This document shows positions 19,275 to 26,392 of a stretch of 64,000 nucleotides of DNA, piece after piece. The notes below the pieces were generated by a model that was not told the origin of the DNA, ran no database searches, and saw only the letters and a list, made by a program, of their open reading frames with translations. The DNA lies in the NCBI GenBank assembly GCA_020632755.1, contig JACKEY010000020.1, forward strand, positions 36,730 to 100,729. Direction: 5' to 3'. The DNA is from Alphaproteobacteria bacterium. GTDB taxonomy: Bacteria; Myxococcota_A; UBA796; UBA2385. The position numbers were made by a program, and so were the translations under genes. How positions within the stretch are numbered: the stretch's first letter is position 1; each line of letters opens with the position of its first letter.

Positions 19275-19613
19275 GTGGCCCGCATCACCGTCGAGGACTG
19301 CCTCGAAGAGATCCCCAACCGCTTCTCGCTGGTGCTCATCGCCGCCGAGCGGACCAAGCAGCTCGTCCAGGGCGAGCGCTGCCTGATCGAAGACGACCGG
19401 ACCAACAAGGAAGTCGTCACCGCCCTGCGCGAAGTCGCCGCCGGCGTGATCAAGGCCGACCTCTCCTCCTTCGACGAGAACGAGCACCTGCGCTCCTTCG
19501 CCGGCCCGACCACCCACGCTGATCTGCCGCCGGTGGCCGACGACGACCTGCCGCCGGAAGCCGACGACGACCTGCCGCCGGACGCCGACGACGACCTGCC
19601 GCCCGAAGCCTGA
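19275..19613 (+). CDS. rpoZ: RNA polymerase omega subunit
   Basis: This is the small omega subunit (112 residues), which helps fold and retain beta-prime in RNA polymerase. The core has the family phrases MARITVEDCLE, NRFSLVLIAAERTKQL, TNKEVVTALREVAAG. The GTG at 19275 has GGAGGG just upstream. After the omega core the protein carries an acidic tail made of three near-identical eight-residue units (Ala-Asp-Asp-Asp-Leu-Pro-Pro-Glu/Asp), encoded by tandem 24-base repeats at 19536-19607. Such a repeated tail is not part of the standard omega fold and may vary in copy number between strains. Confidence 0.95.
   Translation: MARITVEDCLEEIPNRFSLVLIAAERTKQLVQGERCLIEDDRTNKEVVTALREVAAGVIKADLSSFDENEHLRSFAGPTTHADLPPVADDDLPPEADDDLPPDADDDLPPEA
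19536..19607 (+). repeat. Tandem 24-base repeat in the rpoZ 3' end
   Basis: Three near-perfect in-frame copies of a 24-base unit beginning GCCGACGACGACCTGCCG encode the repeated acidic tail of omega. The copies differ at the Glu/Asp codon and one third-position base. Confidence 0.8.
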
Positions 19614-19677
19614 GCCTCCCTCCCCCTGACCCGCGCCGGCAGGCCGCTTCCGGCCGCCCGCGGACCTGGAGACCCCC

Positions 19678-19881
19678 ATGGACAAGCCCGCCCACCTGTT
19701 CGACCGTCGCACGGTCAAGCGCAACATGGCCGCCGGCCTGATCACCAAGGACGAGTACCAGGCCTGGCTCGACAGCCTGGACGACTGCGGCGACAGCGTC
19801 GTCGTGTCCGACGTGAAGTTCGAGCACCGCGCGCGGTTCGACCACACCGCGTCCGGCTACACGGACGCCGACGACGACTGA
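19678..19881 (+). CDS. Small conserved-looking protein (67 residues)
   Basis: This short cytoplasmic protein begins MDKPAHLFDRRTVKRNMAAG and contains GLITKDEYQAWLDSL, a helical segment similar to small uncharacterised proteins of myxobacteria; this similarity is from memory. The C-terminus is acidic (YTDADDD). CTGGAGA lies upstream of the ATG. It follows rpoZ by 64 bases and precedes a strong hairpin at 19909-19939, so it is probably the last gene of the rpoZ transcript. Function unknown. Confidence 0.75.
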   Translation: MDKPAHLFDRRTVKRNMAAGLITKDEYQAWLDSLDDCGDSVVVSDVKFEHRARFDHTASGYTDADDD

Positions 19882-19908
19882 GACGGCGCTCTCGCGCAGT
19901 CGCCGGGG

Positions 19909-19939
19909 AGAGGCGAGGACCTTAGGGTCTCTCGCCTCT
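19909..19939. terminator. Hairpin terminator between the 67-aa gene and hutU
   Basis: AGAGGCGAG (19909-19917) pairs with CTCGCCTCT (19931-19939), and an inner GACC/GGTC pairing leaves the tetraloop TTAG with one bulged T. The 13-bp stem lies just after the 67-residue gene and just before hutU. It most likely ends the upstream transcript, but it could also be an operator or leader element for hutU. Confidence 0.6.
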
Positions 19940-19961
19940 TCTCGTCTCCGGGAGCGTCGTC

Positions 19962-21614
19962 ATGAAGCGCGTCGTCCGGGCCGCCCGCGGCCCCGAGCTG
20001 TCCTGCAAGGGCTGGGTCCAGGAAGCCGCCCTGCGCATGCTGATGAACAACCTGGACCCGGAAGTGGCCGAGGACCCGGAGCACCTGGTCGTCTACGGCG
20101 GCACCGGCCGCGCGGCCCGGTCGTGGGAGGCCTTCGACGCCATCGTGGCCTCGCTGCGCCGCCTCGAGGACGACGAGACGCTGCTGGTCCAGTCCGGCAA
20201 GCCCGTCGGCATCGTGAAGACCCACCGCGACGCGCCGCGGGTGCTCATCGCGAACAGCAACCTGGTCGGGAAGTGGGCCACCTGGGAGCACTTCCACGAG
20301 CTCGAGAAGAAGGGCCTGATGATGTACGGCCAGATGACGGCCGGCTCGTGGATCTACATCGGCACCCAGGGCATCCTGCAGGGCACCTACGAGACCTTCG
20401 CGGAAGCGGCCCGGCAGCACTTCGGCAGCGACCTGACCGGCCGGCTGGTGGTCACCGGCGGGCTCGGGGGCATGGGCGGCGCCCAGCCGCTGGCCGCCAC
20501 CATGAACAACGGCACCTTCCTGGGCTTCGAGGTCGACGCCGTGCGGGCCCGGCGGCGGGTCGAGACCGGCTACCTCGACGAGGTCACCGACGACGTCGAC
20601 CACGCGTTGGAGACCGTGCTCAAGTGGAAGGCGCAGGGCATCAACCGGTCGATGGGTCTCGTGATCAACGCGGCCGAGGGGCTCGAGATCCTCCTCGACC
20701 GCGACATCGTCCCCGACCTGCTGACCGACCAGACGAGCGCCCACGATCCGCTCAACGGCTACGTCCCGCGCGGCATGCCCCTCGCCGACGCCCTGGCGCT
20801 GCGTGTCTCCGACCCCGCCGAGTACGAGCGGCAGAGCATCGCGACCATGGCCGACCACGTCCGGGCGATGCTCGCGCTCCAGCAGCGCGGCGCCTGGACC
20901 TTCGACTACGGCAACAACCTGCGGGCCTTCGCCCAGCAGGGCGGCGTCGACAACGCCTTCGACTTCCCGGGCTTCGTGCCCGCCTACATCCGGCAGCTGT
21001 TCTGCGAGGGCAAGGGCCCGTTCCGGTGGGCGGCCCTGTCCGGCGACCCCCAGGACATCTTCGCGACCGATCAGGTCATCCGCGAGCTGTTCCCCCACGA
21101 CGAGGCGCTCAACCGCTGGCTGTTGCTGGCCGCCGAGCGCGTGCACTTCCAGGGGCTGCCGAGCCGCATCTGCTGGCTCGGCTACGGCGAGCGGGCGCGG
21201 GCCGGGCTGGCCTTCAACGAGCTGGTGCGCACCGGCCGGGTCAAGGCCCCCATCGTCATCGGTCGCGACCACCTGGACTGCGGCAGCGTCGCCAGCCCCA
21301 ACCGCGAGACGGAGGCCATGCAGGACGGCAGCGACGCCGTCGCCGACTGGCCGATCCTCAACGCGCTGGTCAACGCCGTGAACGGCGCGAGCTGGGTGAG
21401 CTTCCACCACGGGGGCGGCGTCGGCATGGGCTACTCGCTGCACGCCGGCCAGGTCATCGTCGCCGACGGCACCGACGAAGCCGCGCGCCGCATCGAGCGC
21501 GTGCTGACGTCCGACCCGGCCATGGGCGTGTTCCGTCACGCCGACGCCGGCTACGACCGGGCCATCGAGGTCGCGCGCGAGCGTGGCGTGCGCATCCCGG
21601 GCATCACCGAGTAG
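19962..21614 (+). CDS. hutU: Urocanate hydratase
   Basis: HutU hydrates urocanate to 4-imidazolone-5-propionate, the second step of histidine breakdown, using tightly bound NAD. The 550-residue length is normal. The signature GLPSRICWLGYGER holds the active-site Cys404, and RDHLDCGSVASPNRETEAM, VVTGGLGGMGGAQPLA and SWVSFHHGGGVGMGYS are all intact. No histidase (hutH), imidazolonepropionase (hutI) or regulator lies in the window, so the pathway genes are dispersed. A hairpin at 19909-19939 sits just upstream of the start. Confidence 0.97.
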   Translation: MKRVVRAARGPELSCKGWVQEAALRMLMNNLDPEVAEDPEHLVVYGGTGRAARSWEAFDAIVASLRRLEDDETLLVQSGKPVGIVKTHRDAPRVLIANSNLVGKWATWEHFHELEKKGLMMYGQMTAGSWIYIGTQGILQGTYETFAEAARQHFGSDLTGRLVVTGGLGGMGGAQPLAATMNNGTFLGFEVDAVRARRRVETGYLDEVTDDVDHALETVLKWKAQGINRSMGLVINAAEGLEILLDRDIVPDLLTDQTSAHDPLNGYVPRGMPLADALALRVSDPAEYERQSIATMADHVRAMLALQQRGAWTFDYGNNLRAFAQQGGVDNAFDFPGFVPAYIRQLFCEGKGPFRWAALSGDPQDIFATDQVIRELFPHDEALNRWLLLAAERVHFQGLPSRICWLGYGERARAGLAFNELVRTGRVKAPIVIGRDHLDCGSVASPNRETEAMQDGSDAVADWPILNALVNAVNGASWVSFHHGGGVGMGYSLHAGQVIVADGTDEAARRIERVLTSDPAMGVFRHADAGYDRAIEVARERGVRIPGITE

Positions 21615-21632
21615 CGCTCCCCCCGGGGCGGC

Positions 21633-21875
21633 TCAGCGGTCTTCGATGATCTCGACGACGTAGCGGGTCTTCTTCTTGCCGCCGATCGCGTGCACGAGCT
21701 TGCGGATCGCGTCCGCGTGCACGCCCTTCTTGCCGATGACCTTGCCGATGTCCTCGCGCGCGACGTGCAGCTCGAGCACGCTGCTGTGGGCGCCCTGCAC
21801 CTCGTTGACGTGGACCTGGTCGGGGTGATCGACCAGCGCCTTCACGATTTCCTCGATCAGTTCGCGCACTTCCAT
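21633..21875 (-). CDS. khpA: KH-domain RNA-binding protein KhpA
   Basis: The 80-residue protein consists of a single KH domain with the GxxG-type loop in VIGKKGVHADAIRKLV, as in the KhpA/YlqC family of small RNA-binding proteins. These usually dimerise, often with KhpB, and affect ribosome assembly, sRNA function or cell elongation. In many bacteria the gene lies between rpsP and rimM. Here it stands alone, convergent with hutU and divergent from the ECF sigma gene. The ATG at 21873-21875 follows AGGAGCTGCTG on the minus strand. Confidence 0.92.
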   Translation of the reverse strand: MEVRELIEEIVKALVDHPDQVHVNEVQGAHSSVLELHVAREDIGKVIGKKGVHADAIRKLVHAIGGKKKTRYVVEIIEDR

Positions 21876-22247
21876 CAGCAGCTCCTACGACGTGTCGCCT
21901 GGGATCCCTGGGGTGGCATCCCTGTCGCGAACCCCCTGACAGGTCCGCGTCGGCCCAGCTCTGCTCCTTGATCCTGTACGCGCAGGGCCGTTCCGTCAAC
22001 CGCTCGACGGCGTCGTGAGGGGCCTGTGCTGCGCGAAAGCGTCGGCCAGCCCCCCGGGGGCGCGCTGCCTTCCCGCGTGCCCTGTCACGCGATGTCACGC
22101 CGCTCCGACCGTCGAATGGTCGGGGCGGGGTCGGCGTCCCACGGTCGACTGCTCGCCATCGCGACGGTCGGATCGGCCCACTCCCCGGTGTCAGACCCAC
22201 CACGGGCCGATCCCCTTCCCACCCCCCGAGACCCGAGGGAGGATCCC
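21876..22247. other. Divergent intergenic region between khpA and the ECF sigma gene
   Basis: This 372-bp stretch has no convincing gene. It contains an inverted repeat CCTGTC/GACAGG at 21921-21943 with an 11-base loop, in the khpA leader. A CCGACC/GGTCGG repeat follows near 22105-22125, and CGGTCG recurs several times before the sigma gene, possibly regulator sites. An open frame from 22026 that runs into the sigma gene lacks a good ribosome site and family similarity. Confidence 0.6.
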
Positions 22248-22835
22248 ATGGCCGCACAGCTCAAGCTCGTCGCCCCGGAAGCCGCCGCCAGCTGGCCCGA
22301 TGAAGACATCAAGGTCCTGGCCGGTGAGAACCCGCGCCTGGCGATGGACATGGTCATCCGCAAGCACCGCGAGCGCCTGTTCCGGCACGCCGCCTACATC
22401 ACCAAGGACCAGCAGGAGGCCTACGACATCGTGCAGGAGGTCTTCATCCGGGCGATGCGCGAGCAGCGCTTCTGGGACCTCGAGTTCCGCCAGAAGGCCT
22501 GGCTGTACCGGGTGACGAGCAACCTGTGCTTCAACCTGGTCCGCGATCGCCGCCGCCGCGGGCAGATCCTGGAGACCGTGCCCCACAAGGAGCACGCCGA
22601 CGCCGACCAGCTGCGCATGGTGTTCGAGGGCGAGCAGCGGGCCGAGGTGCTGGCCGCCATCGACCAGATGACGCCCGACCACAAGGAGATCCTGCTGCTG
22701 CGCTACTACGACGACCTGTCCTACGCGGAGATCGCCGAGGTGCTGGACGTCGCGCTGGGCACCGTGATGTCCCGCCTGTCCCGGGCCCGCCGTCGGCTCC
22801 TGGACGTGATGGACCCCGGCGCCGAGCAGGCCTGA
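22248..22835 (+). CDS. ECF-family RNA polymerase sigma factor (RpoE-like)
   Basis: This 195-residue group 4 sigma factor has region 2 from about residue 30 to 100 (MDMVIRKHRERLFRHAAYI, AYDIVQEVFIRAMRE, KAWLYRVTSNLCFNLVRDRR). Region 4 runs from about 130 to 185 (MTPDHKEILLLRYYDDLSYA, GTVMSRLSRARRRLLD). GAGGGAGGA lies six bases before the ATG at 22248, which fixes the start. The gene after it encodes a zinc-finger anti-sigma, and downstream genes encode envelope proteins, so this is probably an envelope-stress regulon controlled by anti-sigma release. A hairpin at 22848-22880 separates sigma and anti-sigma. Confidence 0.95.
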   Translation: MAAQLKLVAPEAAASWPDEDIKVLAGENPRLAMDMVIRKHRERLFRHAAYITKDQQEAYDIVQEVFIRAMREQRFWDLEFRQKAWLYRVTSNLCFNLVRDRRRRGQILETVPHKEHADADQLRMVFEGEQRAEVLAAIDQMTPDHKEILLLRYYDDLSYAEIAEVLDVALGTVMSRLSRARRRLLDVMDPGAEQA

Positions 22836-22847
22836 GTCTCCGGCTGT

Positions 22848-22880
22848 CACGGGAGCGGCCCCCTGGGGAACGCTCCCGTG
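22848..22880 (+). promoter_or_regulatory. Hairpin between sigma and anti-sigma genes
   Basis: CACGGGAGCG (22848-22857) pairs perfectly with CGCTCCCGTG (22871-22880). The 13-base loop can fold further through CCCC/GGGG. It occupies most of the 85-base gap and could be a partial terminator or RNA-processing site that sets the sigma to anti-sigma ratio. Confidence 0.5.
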
Positions 22881-22920
22881 GCTTCGTGGGTTGCTCGATC
22901 CTGCAGCATTGGAGGTTCCC

Positions 22921-23424
22921 GTGCGGATGCACTGCGACGCCGTCGTCGATCGCCTCGCCGCCCTGCTCGACGAAGAGCTGGCTCCCGGCGAGGTCGAGCT
23001 GGTCGGCCGCCACATCGAGACCTGTCCGGACTGTGCCGGGCTCATGGACCGCATGGCGGCCCAGCGGTTCTCCCAGCCCGAGCTGGTGGTCCTGGAGCGC
23101 CCGGACTTCTGGGGGCCGATGGACGCGGCCCTCGACCGCGCCTGGGCCGACCACGAGGCGCCAGCTCTCCAGGCGGCGCCTGCTCCGCCGCCCTGGTACC
23201 GCCGCGAGCTGCGCCTGCCCGCCGGGGTGGCGCTGCTCTACGCCGCCGGCATGCTGCTCGCCCTGGGCCTGGCCGGCGCCCTGTGGCAGGAGGCGTCGGA
23301 CGCCCACGCCCAGGTCGCCGAGCTGCAGGGCGTGGTCGACGATCAGTCCGCGCTGGCCAGCACGCCGCTGCCGGTCGAGCCCGTGAGCTTCGTGAGCCGG
23401 GCGCCCTACCGGGGTAGCCTCTGA
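22921..23424 (+). CDS. Zinc-finger anti-sigma factor, single-pass membrane protein
   Basis: The 167-residue protein has the anti-sigma zinc-binding motif His31-x3-Cys35-x2-Cys38 (GRHIETCPDC) in an N-terminal cytoplasmic domain. One membrane helix follows at about residues 98-118 and then a short periplasmic tail containing QLQGV-like heptads. The GTG at 22921 has GGAGG five bases upstream. It would hold the preceding ECF sigma at the membrane until a signal triggers release, by proteolysis or by a conformational change. The protease that would do this is not evident; the next gene looks like an inactive S41 protein. Confidence 0.85.
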   Translation: MRMHCDAVVDRLAALLDEELAPGEVELVGRHIETCPDCAGLMDRMAAQRFSQPELVVLERPDFWGPMDAALDRAWADHEAPALQAAPAPPPWYRRELRLPAGVALLYAAGMLLALGLAGALWQEASDAHAQVAELQGVVDDQSALASTPLPVEPVSFVSRAPYRGSL

Positions 23425-23449
23425 GGCCCGTTCCGCCTCTCCGGTGCCC

Positions 23450-24574
23450 ATGCTGCCGCTCCTCCTGCCCCTGTGCCTGCTCCTCGCCCCTGCCCGGGCG
23501 GGCGAGCAGGTCGACGCCGCTGCCTCGCTGATCCGCGACCGGATGGGGGATCGCGTGGCCGAGGAGGCGCTGGACGCCGCCGCCATCGAGGGCATGGCCC
23601 GCTGGCTGAACCAGGAGACCGGGTCGCAGGCCAACGAGGTGATGACCCGCGCCGAAGCGGCCCGGCGCGAGGCGTCGCTCCGCGGCGAGCGCATGGGGCT
23701 GGGCATCGAGTTCACGGTGGCGGCGGGTCGCGGGCTGGTCGTGACGACGGTCTTCCCGGGGTCGCCGGCGGCCGAAGCCGACGTGCGCGCCGGCGACATC
23801 GTCGTCGCGATGGACGGCATGCCCTTCACCGGCCTGCAGGGACCGGCGATCAGCCAGGCGGCCGAAGCCGCCGCGCGTCGCAGCCAGGGACAAGGCGTCG
23901 CCGTGGCGGTGGATCTGAAGCGGGCCGACGGCGCGCTCGACCGCCTGAGCCTGACCCCGGCCACCTTCCGCGCGGCCCCCGCGCGGATGACCCAAGATGA
24001 CGAGCACGTGATGGTGCGCGTCGACCTGCTCGGGGACGGCGTCGCCGACGTGGTCGCCCAGGCGCTGTCCCAGGCCGGGCGCCGCCCGGTGGTCCTGGAT
24101 CTGCGCGATGTGGACGACGGCGAGCTGGACGCCGCCCGCGAGGTCGCCGGCCTGTTCGTGCGCGGGGACGGGGTGCTGTTCGTGCTGGACGGCCCTGCCG
24201 GAGAGGCCGAGGTGCGCGGGATCGGCGCCGGGCGGCCGTGGCGCGGGAGGCTGGCGGTGCTGGTGAACCACGGCACGGCGGGCCTGGCCGAGGCGCTGGC
24301 CATCGGGCTGCGCGAGCACGCCCAGGCGTCGCTGGTCGGCACGCGCACGGCCGGCCTGTCGCGCCTCGCGTCGCTGCACGACCTGGGCGGCGATGTGGTG
24401 CTCAAGCTGGCCGACCAGGGCATCCGCGGCGCGGACGGGACGTCGTGGGAGGGCGTCGGTCTGGCGCCGGATCTCATCGTCGAGGCCGTCTCGCTGCCCC
24501 TGGTCGGTCCCGCCCGCGGCGAGCTCACCGACGTCCAGCGGGACGCCGCGGTGCGCTTCCTCGCGGGCCGTTGA
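23450..24574 (+). CDS. PDZ and S41-peptidase-like protein lacking the catalytic Ser/Lys
   Basis: The 374-residue exported protein has a signal peptide (LPLLLPLCLLLAPARAG), a helical N-terminal part, a PDZ domain (GLVVTTVFPGSPAAEADVRA) and a C-terminal S41/CtpA-type fold. Where active enzymes have a Thr-Ala-Ser-Ala-Ser-Glu motif, this protein has NHGTAGLAEALAIGL, so the nucleophile Ser is Gly. Where they have a Gly-Lys-Gly motif about 25 residues later, it has TRTAGLSRL, so the Lys is Leu. It is therefore probably a non-catalytic pseudoprotease that binds peptides or C-termini. It follows the anti-sigma gene by 25 bases. The start may be the ATG at 23450 or the GTG two codons earlier. Confidence 0.8.
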   Translation: MLPLLLPLCLLLAPARAGEQVDAAASLIRDRMGDRVAEEALDAAAIEGMARWLNQETGSQANEVMTRAEAARREASLRGERMGLGIEFTVAAGRGLVVTTVFPGSPAAEADVRAGDIVVAMDGMPFTGLQGPAISQAAEAAARRSQGQGVAVAVDLKRADGALDRLSLTPATFRAAPARMTQDDEHVMVRVDLLGDGVADVVAQALSQAGRRPVVLDLRDVDDGELDAAREVAGLFVRGDGVLFVLDGPAGEAEVRGIGAGRPWRGRLAVLVNHGTAGLAEALAIGLREHAQASLVGTRTAGLSRLASLHDLGGDVVLKLADQGIRGADGTSWEGVGLAPDLIVEAVSLPLVGPARGELTDVQRDAAVRFLAGR

Positions 24575-24613
24575 CGCCGCAAGAGCGGGGCCGTCGGGCC
24601 GAGCCGGGGCGCG

Positions 24614-24643
24614 TTGACCCGGCCTTGACCTCTCCAGTAGGAT
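24614..24643 (+). promoter_or_regulatory. Putative promoter of the DUF4388 gene
   Basis: TTGACC at 24614-24619 and TAGGAT at 24638-24643 are 18 bases apart and lie about 33 bases before the GTG at 24676. This gives the DUF4388-DUF1460 pair a transcription start separate from the sigma operon. Confidence 0.5.
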
Positions 24644-24675
24644 GCGAGGCCCCTGAGAGAGGGAAAGGACTGCCA

Positions 24676-26391
24676 GTGGCCACCCGTCGCCGTGCCGCAT
24701 TGAACGAGCCTGCCGAGGTCGTCCGGGATCACCTGTCCCGGGGGGTCACGGGCTGCCTGGAGCTGTGCCGGGCCGACGGCGCCGAGCTGCAGCTCTACGT
24801 GATGCAGGGCGAGATCATCGCGGCCCACTCCCCCGACGACGGGCCGGCGGTGGTCCAGCGCATGCTCAACGGCGGCGCCATCTCCCAGGGACTGGCCCGC
24901 GAGATCCGCCAGGCGCTGGCGTCGGGCGCCTCCTTCGAGGGCGAGCTCCTCGGCCGGGTGCCCGAAGACCTGTTCCTCGACCTGCTCGTGCAGCGGTTCC
25001 GGCAGAACGTCCTCGACTTCATCTCGTCGCTGGAAGCGCCCCGGTTCACCCCGCTCGAGGCCGTGTTCGTCGAGAACATCCAGACCGGCCACGACTCGAT
25101 GGAGCTGCTGTCGGTCCTGACCGCCCAGCGCGACACCATCGCCGAGCTGCTCGCCGACCGCGACCGGGTCGTCGTCCGGCCCGGCACGGCCGCGCCGCGT
25201 CGCCAGGTGCACGCGCGGCTGCTCGACCTGAGCGAGCCCGAGATCGTGCTCGGCTCGCTGATGGACCTGAGCCCCTTCGAAGACGGCGCCACCGTCACGG
25301 CCATCGTCGACATGGCCGCGAGCGGCGTGGTGGTGCTCGGCGAGCCCTCGCCTCGCGAGCAGCCCGAGCTGGAGATCGAAGAAGGCTCGATCATCCCCGA
25401 GCTCGAAGAAGAGACCGCCGAGGTGCCGCCCCTGGACCTGGGGCTGTCGGCCCTCGACAGCGCGGCCCTCGAGCCCCTGTCGGACGTGCACGAGACCCTC
25501 GAGCCCCTCGACGATCTCTACGACGACGACCCCGAGGACGACGACCCCGAGGTCGCCCACGCCATCCGGCGCGCCCAGGAGATCGAGGCCCGCCGCGCGG
25601 CGGCCCGCGAGGACATGGAGCGCGACGAGGCGGGAGATGTCACGACCACGCCGCCGGCCGAGGAAGCCGGCGGTCCGCCGCCGGGCTTCGAGTGGTACGA
25701 CGACGGCCCCGACACCGACGGGGCGGGCAAGGCGCCTCCCGGCTTCGACTTCCTCGGCGGCATGGTCGGCGAAGACGAGATGGCCTTCTTCGAGGACCAG
25801 GACAAGGTCCGGGGCCGCGGGGACGGCGCGTTCTCGACCGAGAACGACATGCTGGATCGGGTCGACCTGTCCGAAGAAGGCATGGAGGCCTTCCAGCGCG
25901 CCATGGGCGCCGCGGCGCCAGAGCCTCCGCCGGCCCAGCACGACATCATCGAGATGGGCGAAGCCACGGCCGAAGAAGCGCGTGGCGCCGTCGCGCTGAA
26001 CTTCACGGGCCCGCAGCTCGACGAGCACGACATCCTCGAGAAGCTCGACGTGGTGAACGACGTGCTGGCCCACGTCGCCCGTGCGCTCGACGAGAGCACC
26101 GGTCGCGGGTCGGGCCGGGTCGGTCTGCAGCTGCTGGTCGACGGGCCGCCATCCAAGTTCGCCGTGGTGTTCCGCGGCGTGCAGGTGGACGACGAAGGCC
26201 ACATGGACACGCGCCGCATCCTGCGGAACCTGCGCAAGCGACCCGAGTCCGAGCACCGCCAGCTGCTGCGAGAGTCGATGCTGGACCTGATCCAGCGCAC
26301 GCTGTCGGCCAGCGTCGAGTCCATGGAAGACGAGCTGATCGACGACATGCTCGAGAACATCGCCGGGTACCAGCAGCGCATGGGGCTCTGA
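24676..26391 (+). CDS. DUF4388-domain protein with long acidic linker
   Basis: This cytoplasmic protein has 571 residues. The first ~100 residues resemble DUF4388, a PATAN-like domain common in myxobacterial signalling and gliding proteins (HLSRGVTGCLEL, LYVMQGEIIAAHSPDDG, LNGGAISQGLAREI). Residues 230 to 450 are a very acidic, low-complexity linker with Asp/Glu runs such as DDLYDDDPEDDDPE and a repeated PPGF-containing unit. The C-terminal 120 residues are helical and start at LDEHDILEKLDVVNDVLAHV. GGGAAAGGA precedes the GTG at 24676, and the longer in-frame extension back to 24238 is antisense noise over the S41-like gene. It is probably a scaffold or regulator. Confidence 0.8.
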   Translation: MATRRRAALNEPAEVVRDHLSRGVTGCLELCRADGAELQLYVMQGEIIAAHSPDDGPAVVQRMLNGGAISQGLAREIRQALASGASFEGELLGRVPEDLFLDLLVQRFRQNVLDFISSLEAPRFTPLEAVFVENIQTGHDSMELLSVLTAQRDTIAELLADRDRVVVRPGTAAPRRQVHARLLDLSEPEIVLGSLMDLSPFEDGATVTAIVDMAASGVVVLGEPSPREQPELEIEEGSIIPELEEETAEVPPLDLGLSALDSAALEPLSDVHETLEPLDDLYDDDPEDDDPEVAHAIRRAQEIEARRAAAREDMERDEAGDVTTTPPAEEAGGPPPGFEWYDDGPDTDGAGKAPPGFDFLGGMVGEDEMAFFEDQDKVRGRGDGAFSTENDMLDRVDLSEEGMEAFQRAMGAAAPEPPPAQHDIIEMGEATAEEARGAVALNFTGPQLDEHDILEKLDVVNDVLAHVARALDESTGRGSGRVGLQLLVDGPPSKFAVVFRGVQVDDEGHMDTRRILRNLRKRPESEHRQLLRESMLDLIQRTLSASVESMEDELIDDMLENIAGYQQRMGL

Positions 26392-26392
26392 G

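Noticed and set aside
19641..19881. A longer minus-strand reading frame over the 67-residue gene
   Set aside because: The plus-strand gene has a ribosome site, a reasonable protein and a hairpin after it; the antisense product is unstructured.
21921..21943. Riboswitch in the khpA leader
   Set aside because: Only one short inverted repeat is visible, with no match to any riboswitch core that I know.
22026..22247. N-terminal extension of the ECF sigma factor
   Set aside because: The extra 74 residues are Pro/Arg-rich with no sigma similarity, and a strong GAGGGAGGA site sits just before the ATG at 22248.
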